A stretch of 64,000 bases of DNA from Halicephalobus mephisto (GCA_009193035.1 SWDT01000003.1:930001-994000), one strand, 5' to 3'; numbered from the stretch's first letter, positions 49,651 through 62,595 are shown. Notes: generated by a model not told the origin, from the sequence alone. Program-made: numbers and translations.

Positions 49651-51730
49651 TTTAAATAACTTCCTTTTATGAAGTCATAATATGTCACAATGACGAAGGG
49701 TTTACGGTTGGTCAAATTTCTCGGGGATTTAGGATACCTTTAACTCCAGATTTCCTCCTTCTGTCCCTGTTCCGTTTTCAAATGTCAAATTTCAAAAATG
49801 TTTTATGTGAACTCACCCATTCCGGTACTCTAAATTGACACTTTTAAACACGGGGAAACTGGCTTGCCTCTGGCTATGTTCTCGACTTACGGTTTATGGG
49901 ATTTAACAGATATTTATAAAATTCTACAAAAACATGTAAACATAAAATTTCGTAGTTTTTGGTTCTAACTGGAAAATTCAGCATTTTCGTTTTGGGACCG
50001 AATTTTTATTAAAAAATGCAAAATTTCAAAATTTTTGGTCTCGAACAGAAAATTCGGAGTTTTCGTGCTGGGACCAAATTTTTTAAATTCTTAATTTTTA
50101 TAACATGCAAAATTTTAAAATTTTTGGTCTCGAACAGAAAATTCGGCATTTTCGTGCTGGGACCAAATTTTTTAAATTCTTAATTTTTATAAAAAATTGC
50201 AAAATTTTTGGTCTCGAACAGAAAATCCGGAGTTTTCGTGCTGGGACCAAATTTTTAAAATTCTTAATTTTTATAACATGCAAAATTTCAAAATTTTTGG
50301 TCTGGAACAGAAAATTTAACATTTTCGTGCTGGGATCAAATTTTTTAAATTCTTAATTTTTACAAAAAATTTCAAAATTTTTGGTCTCGAACAGAAAATT
50401 CGGAGTTTTCGTGCTGGGATCAAATTTTTATAAAAAGATGCAAAATTTCAAAATTTTTGGTCTCGAACAGAAAATTTGGCATTTTCGTTTTGAAACCGAA
50501 TTTTGTAGTTTTTTATAATTTTTTAAATAACATGATTTCGAAATTAGAAATAAAAATTTAAATTTCATTATTTTAAATCTCAACTAGAAAGTTCGAAAAA
50601 TTCGTTCCAGGACCATTTTTTCGAAATAAAAAAATTTAATTATAAAATTGCAAAATTTCACTATTTTAGGTCTCAATTGGAAAATCATCAAATTTCGCGC
50701 TGGGATCACTTTTCAGAAATGTCGTCACTTTGCTACGTGTTTTTCGAAATTTAAATTAAAAAATTTTACAGTTTCTTATTTAAAAAATTCTTAAAATTTG
50801 CCCTGAGACCATTTTTGGAAATGCTTTTACTTTTTTGTTTTTCTTTAATGGCATGATTCAGAATTTGCTAAGTATTTACAGAACCTTAAAGAAACACGGA
50901 AATAAAATTTTTTAATTTCTAGTCTTGACGGAAATAATTTGAACTTTCTGCTCTCAACTAGAATTTTCAAGATTTCTGGTCTTGACTAGAAAGTTTTTTA
51001 ATTTCTGGTCTTGACGAGGAAGTTTTTAAATTTTTGGTCTTGACTGGAAAATTTCAAAATTTTTGGTCTTGATTGGAAAACTTTTAAATTTTTGGTCTCG
51101 ACTGGAAAGTTGTGAAAATTCGTTACAAAACCACTTTTTAGAAAATATTTTTATTTTTTATAATACCGTAGTCTTTGAAACTTTGCAGGGACGAAAAACA
51201 CCAACTTTGAACTTTCTGGTCCCGAGTGGAAAGTTCTAAAAATTCACATTGAGTCATTTTCGCAAGTCTTTAATCTTCCTGTTTTTGTAATTAAGATTCA
51301 GAATCTTCTTTAATTTTAGAATTATATAGAAATATATAAATCCCAAATTTCGTAAATTACCGTCGAGAGTTTTAAATTTTCCTAATTTTAAAAAATAAAA
51401 TTGTAAAATCATAAAAAATAAAATTTAAAATCAAAAAACAAAATTGTAAAATCACTGGTCTCAGTTGGAAAATTCCAAAAATTCTCGTCAGGACCACTTT
51501 TAAAATTTCCTTGATAAATTTCTAATTTTTATAAATTAAAATAATAAAAACAAAATTTTACTATTTCTGAGTCTTAACTGGAAAATTTTTTAAATTCTTG
51601 TCGAGACTATTTTTTTTATTTTTTAAAAAATTATTAATTTTTAATTTTGTAAATAACAAAGTTTAAACTTCCGGGTCCCAACTAGAAAATTTCCAAAATT
51701 CTTGTCGAGACCATTTTTATTTTTTAATAA
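49650..51730. repeat. 'ggtctcgaacagaaaattcg ... tttcgtgctgggacca' tandem family
   Basis: From 49960 to 50480 about six units of 85-95 bp read 'tttttggtctcgaacagaaaattcgg' and 'ttttcgtgctgggaccaaa'. From 50480 to 51720 the same two phrases continue in more diverged form ('ggtcttgactggaaaatt'). The paired open frames at 50098-50356 are repeat products. Positions 49650-49930 are unique. Confidence 0.8.
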
Positions 51731-52900
51731 ACATATTTTTTTCAAAACGTTGTTGTTAAACTTGTTGTTTTGCTGTCAAGAGCCCAACTACGGTATTTTT
51801 CCAAGTTACTTGAATGAAAAAGTATTTTTTTGTAACAACTTTTAAAATCTTAAATTTTTTATAGCATCAATTCGCTTGGGGAATTCACCCCATGTTTTCA
51901 GAGACCAATTTATTTTAAATAATCACTTCATAATATTTTCAAAAAAAATATTTTCTCTTTTTATATTTGTCCTAATGATTCACCTGATGATTAACGAGAA
52001 TTTAGTTAATTTATTTATAAAGATAATTCTAAAAAGACAAGTCAAATTTGGATTACTTTATTAAGTGACGTAAAATAGTGTATTTTTCATTCGGGAGTTG
52101 TTAATCGATTTTTACTTTTTAAACATTAAAATGTTTATGAAATTTCACTTTTTTAAAAACCAAAATTTTTGTAATTTTTCTACTTTTTAAATATTAAAAT
52201 GTTTATAAAATTTTTTTAAACATTAAAATGTTTATGAAATTTTACTTTTTAAATATTAAAATGTTTATGAAATTTCACTTTTTAAACATTAAAATGTTTA
52301 TGAAATTTTACTTTTTTAAGAACCAAAATTTTTGTAATTTTTCTACTTTTTAAATATTAAAACTTCTCTACTTTTTTAACATTGAAATTTCTGTAGAAAT
52401 TTAATTTTCGTACTTTTAATCTCCTCAAAAATTGCCCCACATTTTTACGTTTTAATTTTTAAAAATGAAAAAATTGGATTTTTACTAAAATTTAAAGTTT
52501 GAAGGACTTCTGAATGAAAAATTCGCTTCTTGCATTACTTGTCAAAGTAATTCAAAATTGTTCCTTCCCTGTTGGGTGAGTAACCAGACCAATGGCCAGT
52601 TTATAATTAGCAACTTCTCCAGACGAATTTGTACGAAAAATGCTTTGCAAAACTGTAGTAGCTAATTATAAAATTCCTCTCGAAAGGTGGACTAAATCTT
52701 CAAAACTGAAATCTACGGGGATATGACAGCGGTAACACGTGTGTTATCTTGTTGTGAATACATTCTTTGAAGTAGTGGTTACGGTAATGTTCCACAGAAA
52801 GGCCCCGCCTTCGGCAACGTGGCTGGCCGCGCCCTCGGGCAGACTGGGACTTTTTCCGTGTTTGTGTTTCCTCTCATCACTGACCTTCAAATCAGAAATT
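51730..52900. other. Region upstream of the PAN-domain gene
   Basis: Positions 52120-52370 hold a short repeat containing the palindrome AAACATTAAAATGTTT about six times. Positions 52540-52860 are unique and increasingly G+C-rich, likely promoter and leader of the PAN-domain gene. Frames crossing 52739-52921 are not supported by splice sites or family resemblance. Confidence 0.5.
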
Positions 52901-52917
52901 TCCAGGTTTTGGAAAGA

Positions 52918-55900
52918 ATGATTTCTCTCGATTCTTGTCAACCTTCTACTTCTCTGGATAACTTCGAAATTCAAATCGATGCTTCTGAAGACTCTAAAAC
53001 GGATTTTACTTCATCAAGAAAATTTAATTCTTACCCTACAGTAAGACTATTGCCTGATTCTCTTATCCGAGTGATTGCCTTCTCATTGACCGTTTTATCC
53101 CTTCTTCCGTCCACAGTGAATGCCACCGCAGGTAAGTTTGTTAAAAATTAAGGTGTTTCTTTATAAATTTTTAATCTCCTTTGTCTTTTTGCAAGAACTT
53201 CCAATTCTGAAATCATTTCTAAGAAATTAAGGGAAAATAAGATCGAAGGTCTTGTCTATGAACCCAAGACACGACTCACGTTATCCACTAGTATCTGATT
53301 TGTGGGGATTGTTAAGCACGGGTTTATCCGGGAAGATACGCGTATAGTAAATAGGAATATGAAATAAAAAAGAAATATATAAAAATATATAAAAATAACA
53401 AAAATCGAAGAAGAAAGCCATATATCGCTGCTTAATTTAGGAATCAACGTTAATATTTGGGAAAGTCCTGATAACACTCAGGAACTTTCGTGGCGGGAGT
53501 AGATTTCAGTCTTCTTTGTAGTCCCACTCGCACTGGCAAAGACCGATTTTACCCTGATTGAAAAAATTTCATGGCGGAAAAACTGTCTTTTTATTTTTGT
53601 CGAACTGGTAAAATATCTGTCCTTTACGGTCATCAGGGATTTTCGTGTTGGGAATTTACCATTTTATCCTTTTAATTTTCTTTCAACTGGCAAAAGATCA
53701 GTTTTTCTTGTCTTCAGGGACTTTCGTTGTGGGAGTTAATTTTTCTGTAAAAATTTTAAAAACCGTTAAAAAAATTTTGTCAAATTTCTAAGAATTGAGG
53801 TTTTAAATTTATTTTTTGTCATTGCCCTTTGAAAACCGGGCTTCTAGAAATAAAACTGTCAAAAAATTCCGGCAACCTTTGAAATAATTCTTCCGCGTGT
53901 CAAGTACAGGACTGTTTTTCTTCGATCAGGAACTTTTTCGAATTTTTTGCTTGACTTAATCCATAAGAAACCCCCCAGGAAGTGGAGGTGGTTTTTTTTG
54001 CGAGGGTCAAAAGTCTGGAAAACCGAATTCAAATAAATGTTTCCTCATATGACGTCATTATTTCAGCTAGATGTTACTTTTTCGGACCCGGAATGACAAT
54101 CACAGGATCTGATTACCGGAGGGACTTTGGTCTCAGCCAGATAGACTGTGCCAACACCTGCAAGACGGATCCCTGCTGCATGGCCTTCCAGGTCGTCCAG
54201 GGGGAGTGCACCCTCAAGACCCGGTCCCTCAACGGCACCATCTCCCCCATGGAAGACGCCATTTTCGGACTTTGTTTGGACTTCGGTGAGTCCTTTATTT
54301 GACAGCTCAAGGATTCGACATATCTAAAAAGAAATTTTCTATTTTTAATTTTCATCAGCAAAAAAAAATAAAATTTTTCAATTTTTTGCAAAATTAAAAA
54401 TCTTTAAAAATTCCAAAAGGATTTAAAAATGTTTAAAAATTTTTATAAAATTAAAATTTCTGGAATTTTTTGAAGTATTTTTTTATTTTTAAAAATTTTC
54501 TAAAAAGTTCCAGAATTTCGAAATTGTCCAAAAATTTCTAAAATATTTTTTTTTAATTTTCAGAATTTTAAATTTTTTTTAATTTTCGAAAATTTCAGAA
54601 ATTTCTAAAATATCTTTAAAAATTTTTAATTTTCTAATAATTTTCAGAATTTTAAATTTTTTAAATCTTTGAAAATTTCTGAAACTTTCTGGAATCTCTA
54701 AAAAATCCCAAAACTCCGGATTATTTCGAAAATTTACAGTAAGATTCCAAAAGTTTCGAAATCTTTAAAATTTTCAACTTTTTTCAGAATTCAAAAATCT
54801 TTAGTTTAAAAAATTCGTGTTGGAACAACTTCGTACTAATATCCGTGGTTAATATCCATAATAGTAAGATTCCATTGTTTTATGACGAAAAGTTTCCTCC
54901 CACCAAGAATATTAAATTTCAATCGAACAAAAGTGCAGTGAATTTTCGACGCATCAATTGTTTTTGAAAAATTTCGAATTCTTCGTCACAATTGTTTTTG
55001 AAAAATTTTAAAAATTTCAAAAATTTCGTCATCGGCGAACCTCCGTGATTATCCTGGATTTTGTATCTTCCGAAAAGGTTTCAGAAATTCCAAAATTTCC
55101 ACTTGAGTGGATTTACTTTTTTCGTAAAAGAAATTTATTCAATTATAGTTTTTTCTAAATTGAAAAAAAAATAAAAAAATTTTTCCGGCAAAAATCATAA
55201 ATTCAGCTAAATTTGGAAAACTTTTAGAAAAGAATTTTCAATTACTTGGGTACTGTAGCAGGGACGATAGATCAGAGTTGAAAATATTTTTCAAATGACG
55301 TTTTTTAAAAGTTTTATTCCCGGAAAATTTTTTCGCGAAGTGGGTGCAATTGAGTCGGCCAATTTTCCCAAAAATGACGAGTCCAATTCGGACATTGATC
55401 TCAAAAAAATAATATTATAAAAACAGAAATGGAATTTTTTATAAAATTACTTCAACACGAATTTGAAGAATTTAAAAAAAAATAAAATTTATCCAAAAAA
55501 TGAAAAAAGTCGGTTTTGATAAAATTGCCAGATTTACCAGTTTTCAAATTGTACTTGGTCTTCCGCAGGGATTCGAAAATTGCAAAAAATTGTCCTTTTA
55601 TTTAAAAAAATTTTCTTCGACGGGAATTTTTGGAAAAATTCGAAAATTTAGGTAAAAAGCAAAACAGAGCGAGCGAACACAGCGCGAGTTCATTTTGCCA
55701 GATTTGCCTTTTTTTAATTTCAAGACTGGTAAAAGTAAAGAGGGCGAGTGAGAGCGGAATGGTTTGATTTCATAACAAATCACCGGATTTGCCGTTTTTC
55801 TACTTCCACTCGCCCTTCCGCGCGAATTCAAAAATCAAATTTTTATAAAAAATTAAAACAAAACTTTTTAAAAATGAATTTTCACAATTGTAGAAGAAAG

Positions 55901-56278
55901 CTTAAAATTTAGGTAAAGAGTGAGTTGAGTTTAGGTAAAATTACCAGATTTGTCATTTTTCACTTTTGCGCGGGAAATTCAAAAATTTAAAAATTATAAA
56001 TCATGTTTTTTAAAATTATTTGTGATTAATTTTCAGAAGACGACGACAGGGACAGATTCTGGGACCACGAATTAGGAGGAACTGTACTGGAAGAAAAACC
56101 ATTAATGGATCGGGAATCTTGCATTGATTACTGTAAATCCGTCGAAAAATCAATTATTTATTCTTGGCGGACTTCTGATAGCAGGAACATGGACGCTCAG
56201 ATCGGTCATTGTAAATGCATCGGTGTCCTTCATTCAATCAAATTGAGTTTTGGATCTTTTTCCGGATTTCTTATTTGA
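52918..56278 (+). CDS. Membrane-anchored or secreted PAN/Apple-domain protein
   Basis: Three exons, 52918-53131, 54067-54285 and 56037-56278, phase-consistent, about 224 residues. The start ATG follows a TTTCCAG acceptor at 52905. Residues 1-48 are polar and acidic, then a hydrophobic stretch (about 49-66, IRVIAFSLTVLSLL) acts as a signal anchor or internal signal; a VNA-TA site could be cleaved. Exon 2 encodes a cysteine-rich PAN/Apple module (CYFFGP..., DCANTCKTDPCCMAF, GECTLK). Exon 3 adds a second, weaker PAN-like unit (SCIDYCKS, HCKCIG). PAN modules bind protein or carbohydrate outside the cell. Nothing identifies the ligand. It is convergent with the CCM3 gene (stop to stop 469 bp). Confidence 0.82.
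53480..53740. repeat. Dispersed 'ttcagggactttcgtggcggga' copies in PAN gene intron 1
   Basis: Three copies (about 53480, 53630, 53705) of the 1-740 and 28.1-29.5 kb family in opposite orientation, mixed with 'actggcaaaagatc' phrases. Confidence 0.65.
55516..55900. repeat. Interspersed repeat in PAN gene intron 2 (inverted partner in dymeclin gene)
   Basis: About 385 bp match the reverse complement of 61640-62026 in the dymeclin gene at roughly 95%. Each copy contains a 77-codon open frame, reading MNSRGRASGS at its start. No known domain, and no start context or splice support. The frame survives in both copies probably because they are young. Confidence 0.85.
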
Positions 56279-56339
56279 TAGTTTATTTGTAAAATTTCCT
56301 GTGACGAAGTCTATAAAGCAATCGACATCAAAATCAAAT

Positions 56340-56520
56340 TTTTCGCAGCAATTAGGTAAGATAGCCAAATATTGCAACCAAAATGCAAATTTTTTGATTG
56401 CAATATCGACTTACTTTCCAAAATATTGCACGCAACCTGCGAATTTGATTTCGATATCGACTTACTTTTCAAAATATTGCGCGCAATATGCGAATTTGAC
56501 TTTGATGTCGACCTCTTTAG
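56340..56520. repeat. Short array of the palindromic-core family, 3' of the PAN gene
   Basis: Three units of about 65 bp read 'ccaaaatattgcacgcaacctgcgaatttgatttcgatatcgactt', members of the GTTGCGCGCAAC family. They lie in the convergent interval between the PAN gene and CCM3. Confidence 0.8.
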
Positions 56521-56747
56521 ACTTCGGTACTGGTTTACAATTGTCTCTGGAATGATCTCCAGTAGTCATTTACCCCTAGTGGTGTTCTAGTCACACAAAT
56601 TTCATTTGATTCATGTTTTTTTGCCCACAACCAAATAAATACCCAGCCGATAATCAATAATTGCACTTTAAACGAAAAATAACATCAAATTTGAGGAGTT
56701 GATTGAGTAGAAATGCAGTAGAGGCTTCTTGGCAGGTCAAGTTGTAC

Positions 56748-57963
56748 TTAAACACGGATACGATCACGAACAGTTCTGACGATTTGCGTAGTTTGGAAGA
56801 TGAGCTGATTGGCCGCGACGAATACTTGGGTTTGGTTCTGATCTCGGAAGTACTCTTTCAACGTATTACTGAATCTCTTAGAGTAATGAACAAATTCACG
56901 TTTTCGTTTTTCTAATACTGAAATAAATACAATAATTACTGTCATACATATACTGGAACACTTTTGTCTCAAGCATTTATGCCCCGATTCTACAATTATA
57001 ACTAGACAAAAAGTGGTTATAATACTGTAATCGGACCTGTAAATCCTGAATCTGAAATCAGAATCGGAAGTTGACTTTCAGAATCCTGGATTCTGAAGAC
57101 TAAAACCAAATCTAAGGACGTCTGGAATTTTACCTCGGGACTTCATGTAAAAACGAAAATTTACCTAAAATAACTTAAATTCCATATAAAAATACGGTTA
57201 TTTAAAATTACTTTTTAATTTTCAGATTAGATTTGTTAAAATTGGAATATAAATTTCCGAAATATAAGCAGAACTGTCGGTTTTTTTAAATCTTTGATTT
57301 CCAAACTCGAATTTGTTCGAAATTGAGCACTTTGAATGTGTCTGGGACACAAATGCCTGAGATACAGGTGCCACATGACCATTATTATCGAAAAATCGAA
57401 AACTCACGTGGTTGGGACTGTTGTGGAATGACTTGCAGAATTGCGTTTGTAGCATCTAGGAGTTTCTTGATGGAAGAGGCTATTTCCTTGATGGTTTCCA
57501 AAAATGGTCTTCTTTCTTTCATTTCATCGGGGACCCGGGCCAGGACCCGCCGTAGGGCGATCGCTCTGATCGACAATTCCTGGAAATCTGGTCTATGGGC
57601 ATACTGTGGCATCTCCAGGTCGTCAACTGGAGCCGTGGCGTGCATTCTGAGGAACGATTCCTAAAATCCATATATGAAAAAAAAATTAAACTGAAAACAA
57701 ACTTGGAGATTTACAGTAAGCTTAGCCTCGGTCAGGAGGATCTTGGCCAAGTCGAAGAGGAAACCGGATGAGGAGTTCTCGGCGGTATGTAGGCTTTTTT
57801 GGAGATGCTGGAAACAGTACTGTAGACGACAACAAAACTGTAAACTTACGGTCAAAAGTCCGTTCGTCGGGTCGTCGGAATAAGCTTTTTTTAATTTTTC
57901 AAAAGCAGAAGCATAGATGGCCTGGTAAGTCATCGTCCCGAGGTATCCGCCTTCTTCGTTCAT
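56748..57963 (-). CDS. ccm-3: CCM3 / programmed cell death protein 10
   Basis: Four minus-strand exons, 57963-57850, 57807-57715, 57660-57408 and 56917-56748, phase-consistent, about 209 residues (human PDCD10 is 212). The N-terminal helices (MTYQAIYASAFEKLKKAY, then SFLRM after the third exon junction) correspond to the dimerisation domain. The C-terminal half is the FAT-homology four-helix domain: RPDFQELSIRAIALRRVLAR, VPDEMKERRPFLETIKEIAS, KREFVHYSKRFSNTLKEYF and VFVAANQLIFQTT. CCM3 bridges germinal-centre kinase III kinases and the STRIPAK complex; in C. elegans it acts in excretory canal and germline tube formation. It starts 686 bp from the divergent dymeclin gene. Confidence 0.95.
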
Positions 57964-58649
57964 CTTGCTCCAGAATTGCCGGAAAATCAACGGCAAAATC
58001 GAGCAAATCGATGACTCAGCTTCTGATCAGCTGCAAAATGTCCATAAGAACGAACACACGACAATTTTTCGCTGCGGGACTTTTTTGGGAAATTATCAAA
58101 TGGAAACAAATCATCATTAAAAGCATAAATTTAAATAAACAAATATATAAAAATAAAAATAAATTAAAATAAATATAAAAAAATAAAAATTACGATTTTT
58201 GAATAAAAACGTGATTTTTCTCGAAATTTTTTAAAATTTAATAATATTTAAATAAACTTATTATTATTTTACGAATTTAAATAAAAATATATGAAAAAAT
58301 ATAAAAAATTAAAAAAATTAAAAAAATTAAAAAATTGAAATTTATATAAAAACGAAAAATTTTAAAAACGAACATATGGCAATTTTTCGTTTCGAGAGTT
58401 TTTATTTTTTTGATTAAAAATGTTCGAATAAATTTATTTTTTTTACTTTTTTAAGTTTAGATAGAGCGTTAAGTGGATATGAAAAGAAAGAAATTAAGAA
58501 ATTAAAAAAATTTAAAAGTTTAAAATTAAAATTTGAAAAAAGTCTAAAAATCGGTTTTTGGCTTTGTGCCAGTTCACGTGTTTTTCCGTTTTTGCGCGAT
58601 TTCCCTTCTTCCAACTTGGCAATTCTGGTTCAGATTCCGAATCATCGTC
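57964..58649. other. Divergent spacer between ccm-3 and dymeclin
   Basis: Positions 57964-58130 are unique and probably include the ccm-3 leader and promoter. Positions 58130-58540 are A/T runs. Positions 58560-58649 are unique and lead into the dymeclin ATG. A plus-strand frame across 57768-58172 is antisense to ccm-3 exons 1-2. Confidence 0.5.
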
Positions 58650-61600
58650 ATGGGTACTGTAATCAGCACTGAATCCAACGTAAAAGAAAACGAGTTACTC
58701 GTCAGACTTTCCGGAAAAGAATCGATATCCGACAACGATCCCTTCTGGAACAAACTTTTTTCTTTCAACTTCACTATTGACGAATCCAGAAGGTCTGAAT
58801 TTTGTTTTTCATATATCAATTTTATAATTTAATCGTTTTAGAACCAATCAAAAACAATTTTACGATGATTTAAAAGAATTATTGGAATTTTTCCTGTTCA
58901 ACGCCCCGAATTCTGGAAACTTCGGTTCTTTGATAAAAGTTTTTCTCCGACGTTCGACAGAGCTCGATATTTCGATCAAATGCAACAAGTAAAAAAACAC
59001 TTATTAATATATAATAATATTCGTTTTTAGTAAAATATTTATTTGGCAATCGACGAATTCGCTGATTATTTTGAGATATTTGTTCACTTTTTTTCTTCAA
59101 AGACTTTCACAATCGGAATTTGTTCACCAATTTGAATCTGTATTGAGTGATGCTGGCAGTGATGACGGCTCGGGAATCCAGGATGAGGATAATGAAGAAT
59201 TTTCATCAACTGCTGAGCGATTTCTCGCGACATTGATCAATATCATCACCAATCTGCCTGTCAAGTTGGTTTTTCAAAGTTTTTCACATATTAAATTTAC
59301 TTTTAAAAAGTTTTTCATATATCAAATTTACTTCTTTTAAGTTTCTTTATATATTAAATTTACTTTTTTGGATTTTTCATATATCGAAAATTTATTTTTT
59401 TTAGTTTTTATATATCAAATTTACTTTTCTGAGTTTTTTGTACAAAAACCAAAGCAACTCATTATCTATAAAGGTACTTTGGGGTTAATTATGATTTCCA
59501 GAATGTTTATTAATATTTTCAAATATAATCATTAATTTCAGAAGGTAAATAGAGGTTTTTTACCTTGCACATGCCAATTTAGAAATTTCCGAATTTAGGC
59601 AAAATTTATTTCTAAAATATTAATCGCGAAATAATTTAAAATTCCCAAAAATCAAAATTTTTAATTATTTTAATTTCTAAGAAATTTTAAAATTTCGCGT
59701 TGAGACAATTTAAAAAAAAAGTTGATATATGATTTCCATAATGTTGCGATTAAATAACCCGATATTCCAGTCCATCTACATTATCCCTCCATGCTGAAGC
59801 CATCAGGTGCATTTTGGTCTTGTTCAGTCCTCAGATGTCCGAAGAAGTCGTCTCCGAAAATGTTTATTTTTTAAAAAAATTAATGAAAATGTAAGTTTTT
59901 ATTTTTATTTTTTTTATAATTGATTTTTTTAGGACTAATAAAGTAAACAATTTGACTAAAGTTTTATTAACGAATATCATCGAACAAAAAGATAAATTAC
60001 CTACGGAAATCAAAGAAGATCAAGCCGAAAGTTTAGTCCTGTCCCTTGCTTGTAAGTTTTCGATTTTATTTAAATTTAATTTTAATTTTTAAATTTAATC
60101 TTTAAATTTTATTTAAATTTAAAATTTTACTTGAATTTAAGTTTTATTTAAATTTAATTTAACTTTTAACTTTTAATTTTTATTTAAATTAAAATTTCAT
60201 TTAAATTTTACTTTAATTTTGAATTTAAAATTTAATTTTAATTTTAGGTTACTGTAGTTTTTGAAAAAAAATTTTATTTTTAGAGTAACTTGATTATTGA
60301 TTTTTTTAGCATCTTTGTGGTCGTCATTTGCGAAAACTGTATCTTTCGAATCGTCTCCAGAAGAACCGGAAGACGAATTGGGAATCGACGTTTATCCGAA
60401 ACAGACACTATCCTTGTTGAGTTGTAATCTGCTTTTGACTCTTGTTTGTTATAACCGCTTCGATGGAGACGTTAATGGTTTCAAACTTGCTGTTGAAAAA
60501 TGCCAAAATTCTCAAGAAGTATCGTCTTTGGTGAATCCGGATATATCGTTCAGAATCGATTTTTCGGATCTCTATACCCATTTCTGTGAATCTGCCACGG
60601 AACCCCTGTCGATGCTGTTACTGTATGTCTTGATTCATAGGAATTCTGGTTTCAAAAATTTCGTTCTGGCCAGAATTAATTTGGAAAGTTTGGTATTGCC
60701 GATTGTGAAAGCCCTTAATGAAGGCATAAACGCCCAATCGTTCAAGTCTTCCTGCAGACACACTTATCTGGCCATGATAGTCTTACTAATATTAAGTGAA
60801 GATAATTTTTTTTGTAAAATTGTCCACGAAACGGTAGGTTAAAATTTTGAAACATCTTAATTTTTTTTATTTTTTTAAAATTTTTTAAATTAAAAAAATG
60901 ATTTTTGAATTTTTTAAAAATATTTTTGTTTTTTTTTTAATTTTAAAGTATTTTTTTTAAATTTTAAATATTTTTATTTTTATTTTTTTAAAATTTTTTA
61001 AATTAAAAAAATGATTTTTGAATTTTTAAAAATATTTTTGATTTTTTTAAATTTTAAAGTATTTTTTTTTTAAATTTTAAATATTTTTATTTTTATTTTT
61101 TTAAAATTTTTTAAATTAAAAAAATGATTTTTGAATTTTTTAAAAGTATTTTTGATTTTTTTAAATTTTAAAGTATTTTTTTTAAATTTTAAATATTTTT
61201 ATTTTTATTTTTTTTTTAAGTTTTAAATTTTAAATATTTTTATTTTTTTTTATTTTAAATAATTTTATTTTTTTTAAATGATTTTTATGTTTTAGATGAT
61301 AAAGGATATTGAATGGTATCAGCAAGATAAAGTTCTTCAAGAAATATCCCTTGGGGGATTGATAATCCTTGTTTGTGTTAAAACGGTTAATCTGAATACT
61401 GTAAAAATGAGAGATCGGTATTTACACCAAAATTGCCTAGCTGCTTTGGCAAATATGTCAAGTGGATTCCGGGATTTGTCTGCTTTTGTTTGTCAAAAAA
61501 TTATTGGATTACTGGAAACTATGACAAGACGACATTCGAAATTGATCCAAATGATGAGAAATAATGCGGAAGAATGTGAAGATTTCGAAGATTCTCAAGG

Positions 61601-62572
61601 ATTTGATTTGGTTTGTTTTAATTTTTAAAAATATAAAATTTAAATTTTCTACAATTGCGAAAATTCATTTTAAAAAGTTTTATTTTAAATTTTTTATAAA
61701 AATTTGATTTTTGAATTCGCGCGGAAGGGCGAGTGGAAGTAGAAAAAAGGCAAATCTGGTGATTTGTTGTGAAATCAAACCATTCTGTTCTCACTCGCCC
61801 TCTTTACTTTTACCAGTTTTAAAATTAAAAAAAGGCAAATCTGGCAAAATGAACTCGCGCTGTGTTCGCTCGCTCTTTTTTGCTTTTTACCTAAATTTTC
61901 GAATTTTTCCAAAAATTCTCGTCGAAGAAAATTTTTTTAAATAAAAGGACAATTTTTTGCAATTTTCGAATCCCTGCGGAAGACCAAGTACAATTTGAAA
62001 ACTGGTAAATCCGGCAATTTCACTAAAATTAATTAATTTTTTACAATTTTGTTTAAATTCAGAAAAATGCCATTGAAACGACTTTGGTGTGTAATTATTT
62101 ACGATGATAAGATTGGAGATAATTATTATTTCAGCATCAGGACATCTCTGCTCTGGAAGAAGGAATCAGGACGATTTTGGAAATGATTAATGCTTGTTTG
62201 ACGAATAACCTGAGGCACAATTCTCATCTTATTTATGCAATTCTCTACAATCGGCAACTTTTCGAACAATTTCATAATCATCCAATGTTTCAAGATTTAG
62301 TTTGGAATATTTACCTCGTTATTAATCATTTCGCCAACGTCGTCCAAGAGGCCAAAGTCGAATCGGTGGAAGCTGTCCACGAAACCATCGCCAAAGCTGC
62401 TCTTCAATGGCCGACAGACAGATTAAAAAGATTTCCAGATTTGAAGTTCATGTACGTGGAAGACGAAAATACGGTAGATTTTTTTGTGCCTTATGTTTGG
62501 AAATTAATTTGTCAAACATCAGGTTTGTATTTTCCATTGGAAACTGTAAGAATTTTTCAAATTAATAATTGA
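58650..62572 (+). CDS. DYM: Dymeclin (Golgi-associated membrane traffic protein)
   Basis: Eight exons, 58650-58792, 58842-58988, 59031-59264, 59771-59890, 59933-60051, 60310-60833, 61296-61610 and 62135-62572, all phase-consistent, about 679 residues (human DYM is 669). The N-terminus MGTVIS has Gly2 and Ser6 of an N-myristoylation signal, as in human dymeclin. Conserved blocks include RLSGKESISDNDPFWNKLFS, SLLSCNLLLTLVCYNRF, LLLYVLIHRNSGF, ISLGGLIILV, RDRYLHQNCLAALANMS, INACLTNN and DRLKRFPDLKFMYVED. The human protein cycles between cytosol and Golgi and is mutated in Dyggve-Melchior-Clausen dysplasia; role here inferred by orthology. Intron 7 holds one arm of an inverted repeat pair with the PAN gene. 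I do not know the nematode gene name. Confidence 0.96.
59265..59770. repeat. 'catatatcaaatttac' repeats in dymeclin intron 3
   Basis: Positions 59275-59440 contain about five units of 35-45 bp ('tttttcatatatcaaatttact'). The remainder, to 59770, is unique noncoding intron. Confidence 0.75.
60840..61280. repeat. ~118-bp A+T tandem repeat in dymeclin intron 6
   Basis: Three and a half units contain 'aaaaaaatgatttttgaattttt' and 'ttttaaagtattttttttaaa'. No function visible. Confidence 0.85.
61640..62026. repeat. Interspersed repeat in dymeclin intron 7 (inverted partner in PAN gene)
   Basis: Reverse-complement copy of 55516-55900. The pair brackets the last PAN gene exon, all of ccm-3 and seven of eight dymeclin exons. 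Confidence 0.85.
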
Positions 62573-62589
62573 TGATTTTTAATTTTTTG

Positions 62590-62595
62590 AATAAA
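62590..62595 (+). promoter_or_regulatory. AATAAA polyadenylation signal of dymeclin
   Basis: Canonical AATAAA 18 bp after the dymeclin stop codon, followed by T-rich sequence. In this A+T-rich context chance occurrence is possible, but position and orientation fit. Confidence 0.55.

Noticed and set aside
50098..50356. Paired frames on both strands with 'FGLEQKIR' type repeats
   Set aside because: Product of the ~90-bp 'ggtctcgaacagaaaattcg' array.
55598..55831. 77-codon frame repeated at 61711-61944 as a possible gene pair
   Set aside because: Lies within an interspersed repeat in introns, no start context, no splice sites and no known domain. Kept only as an observation on the repeat.
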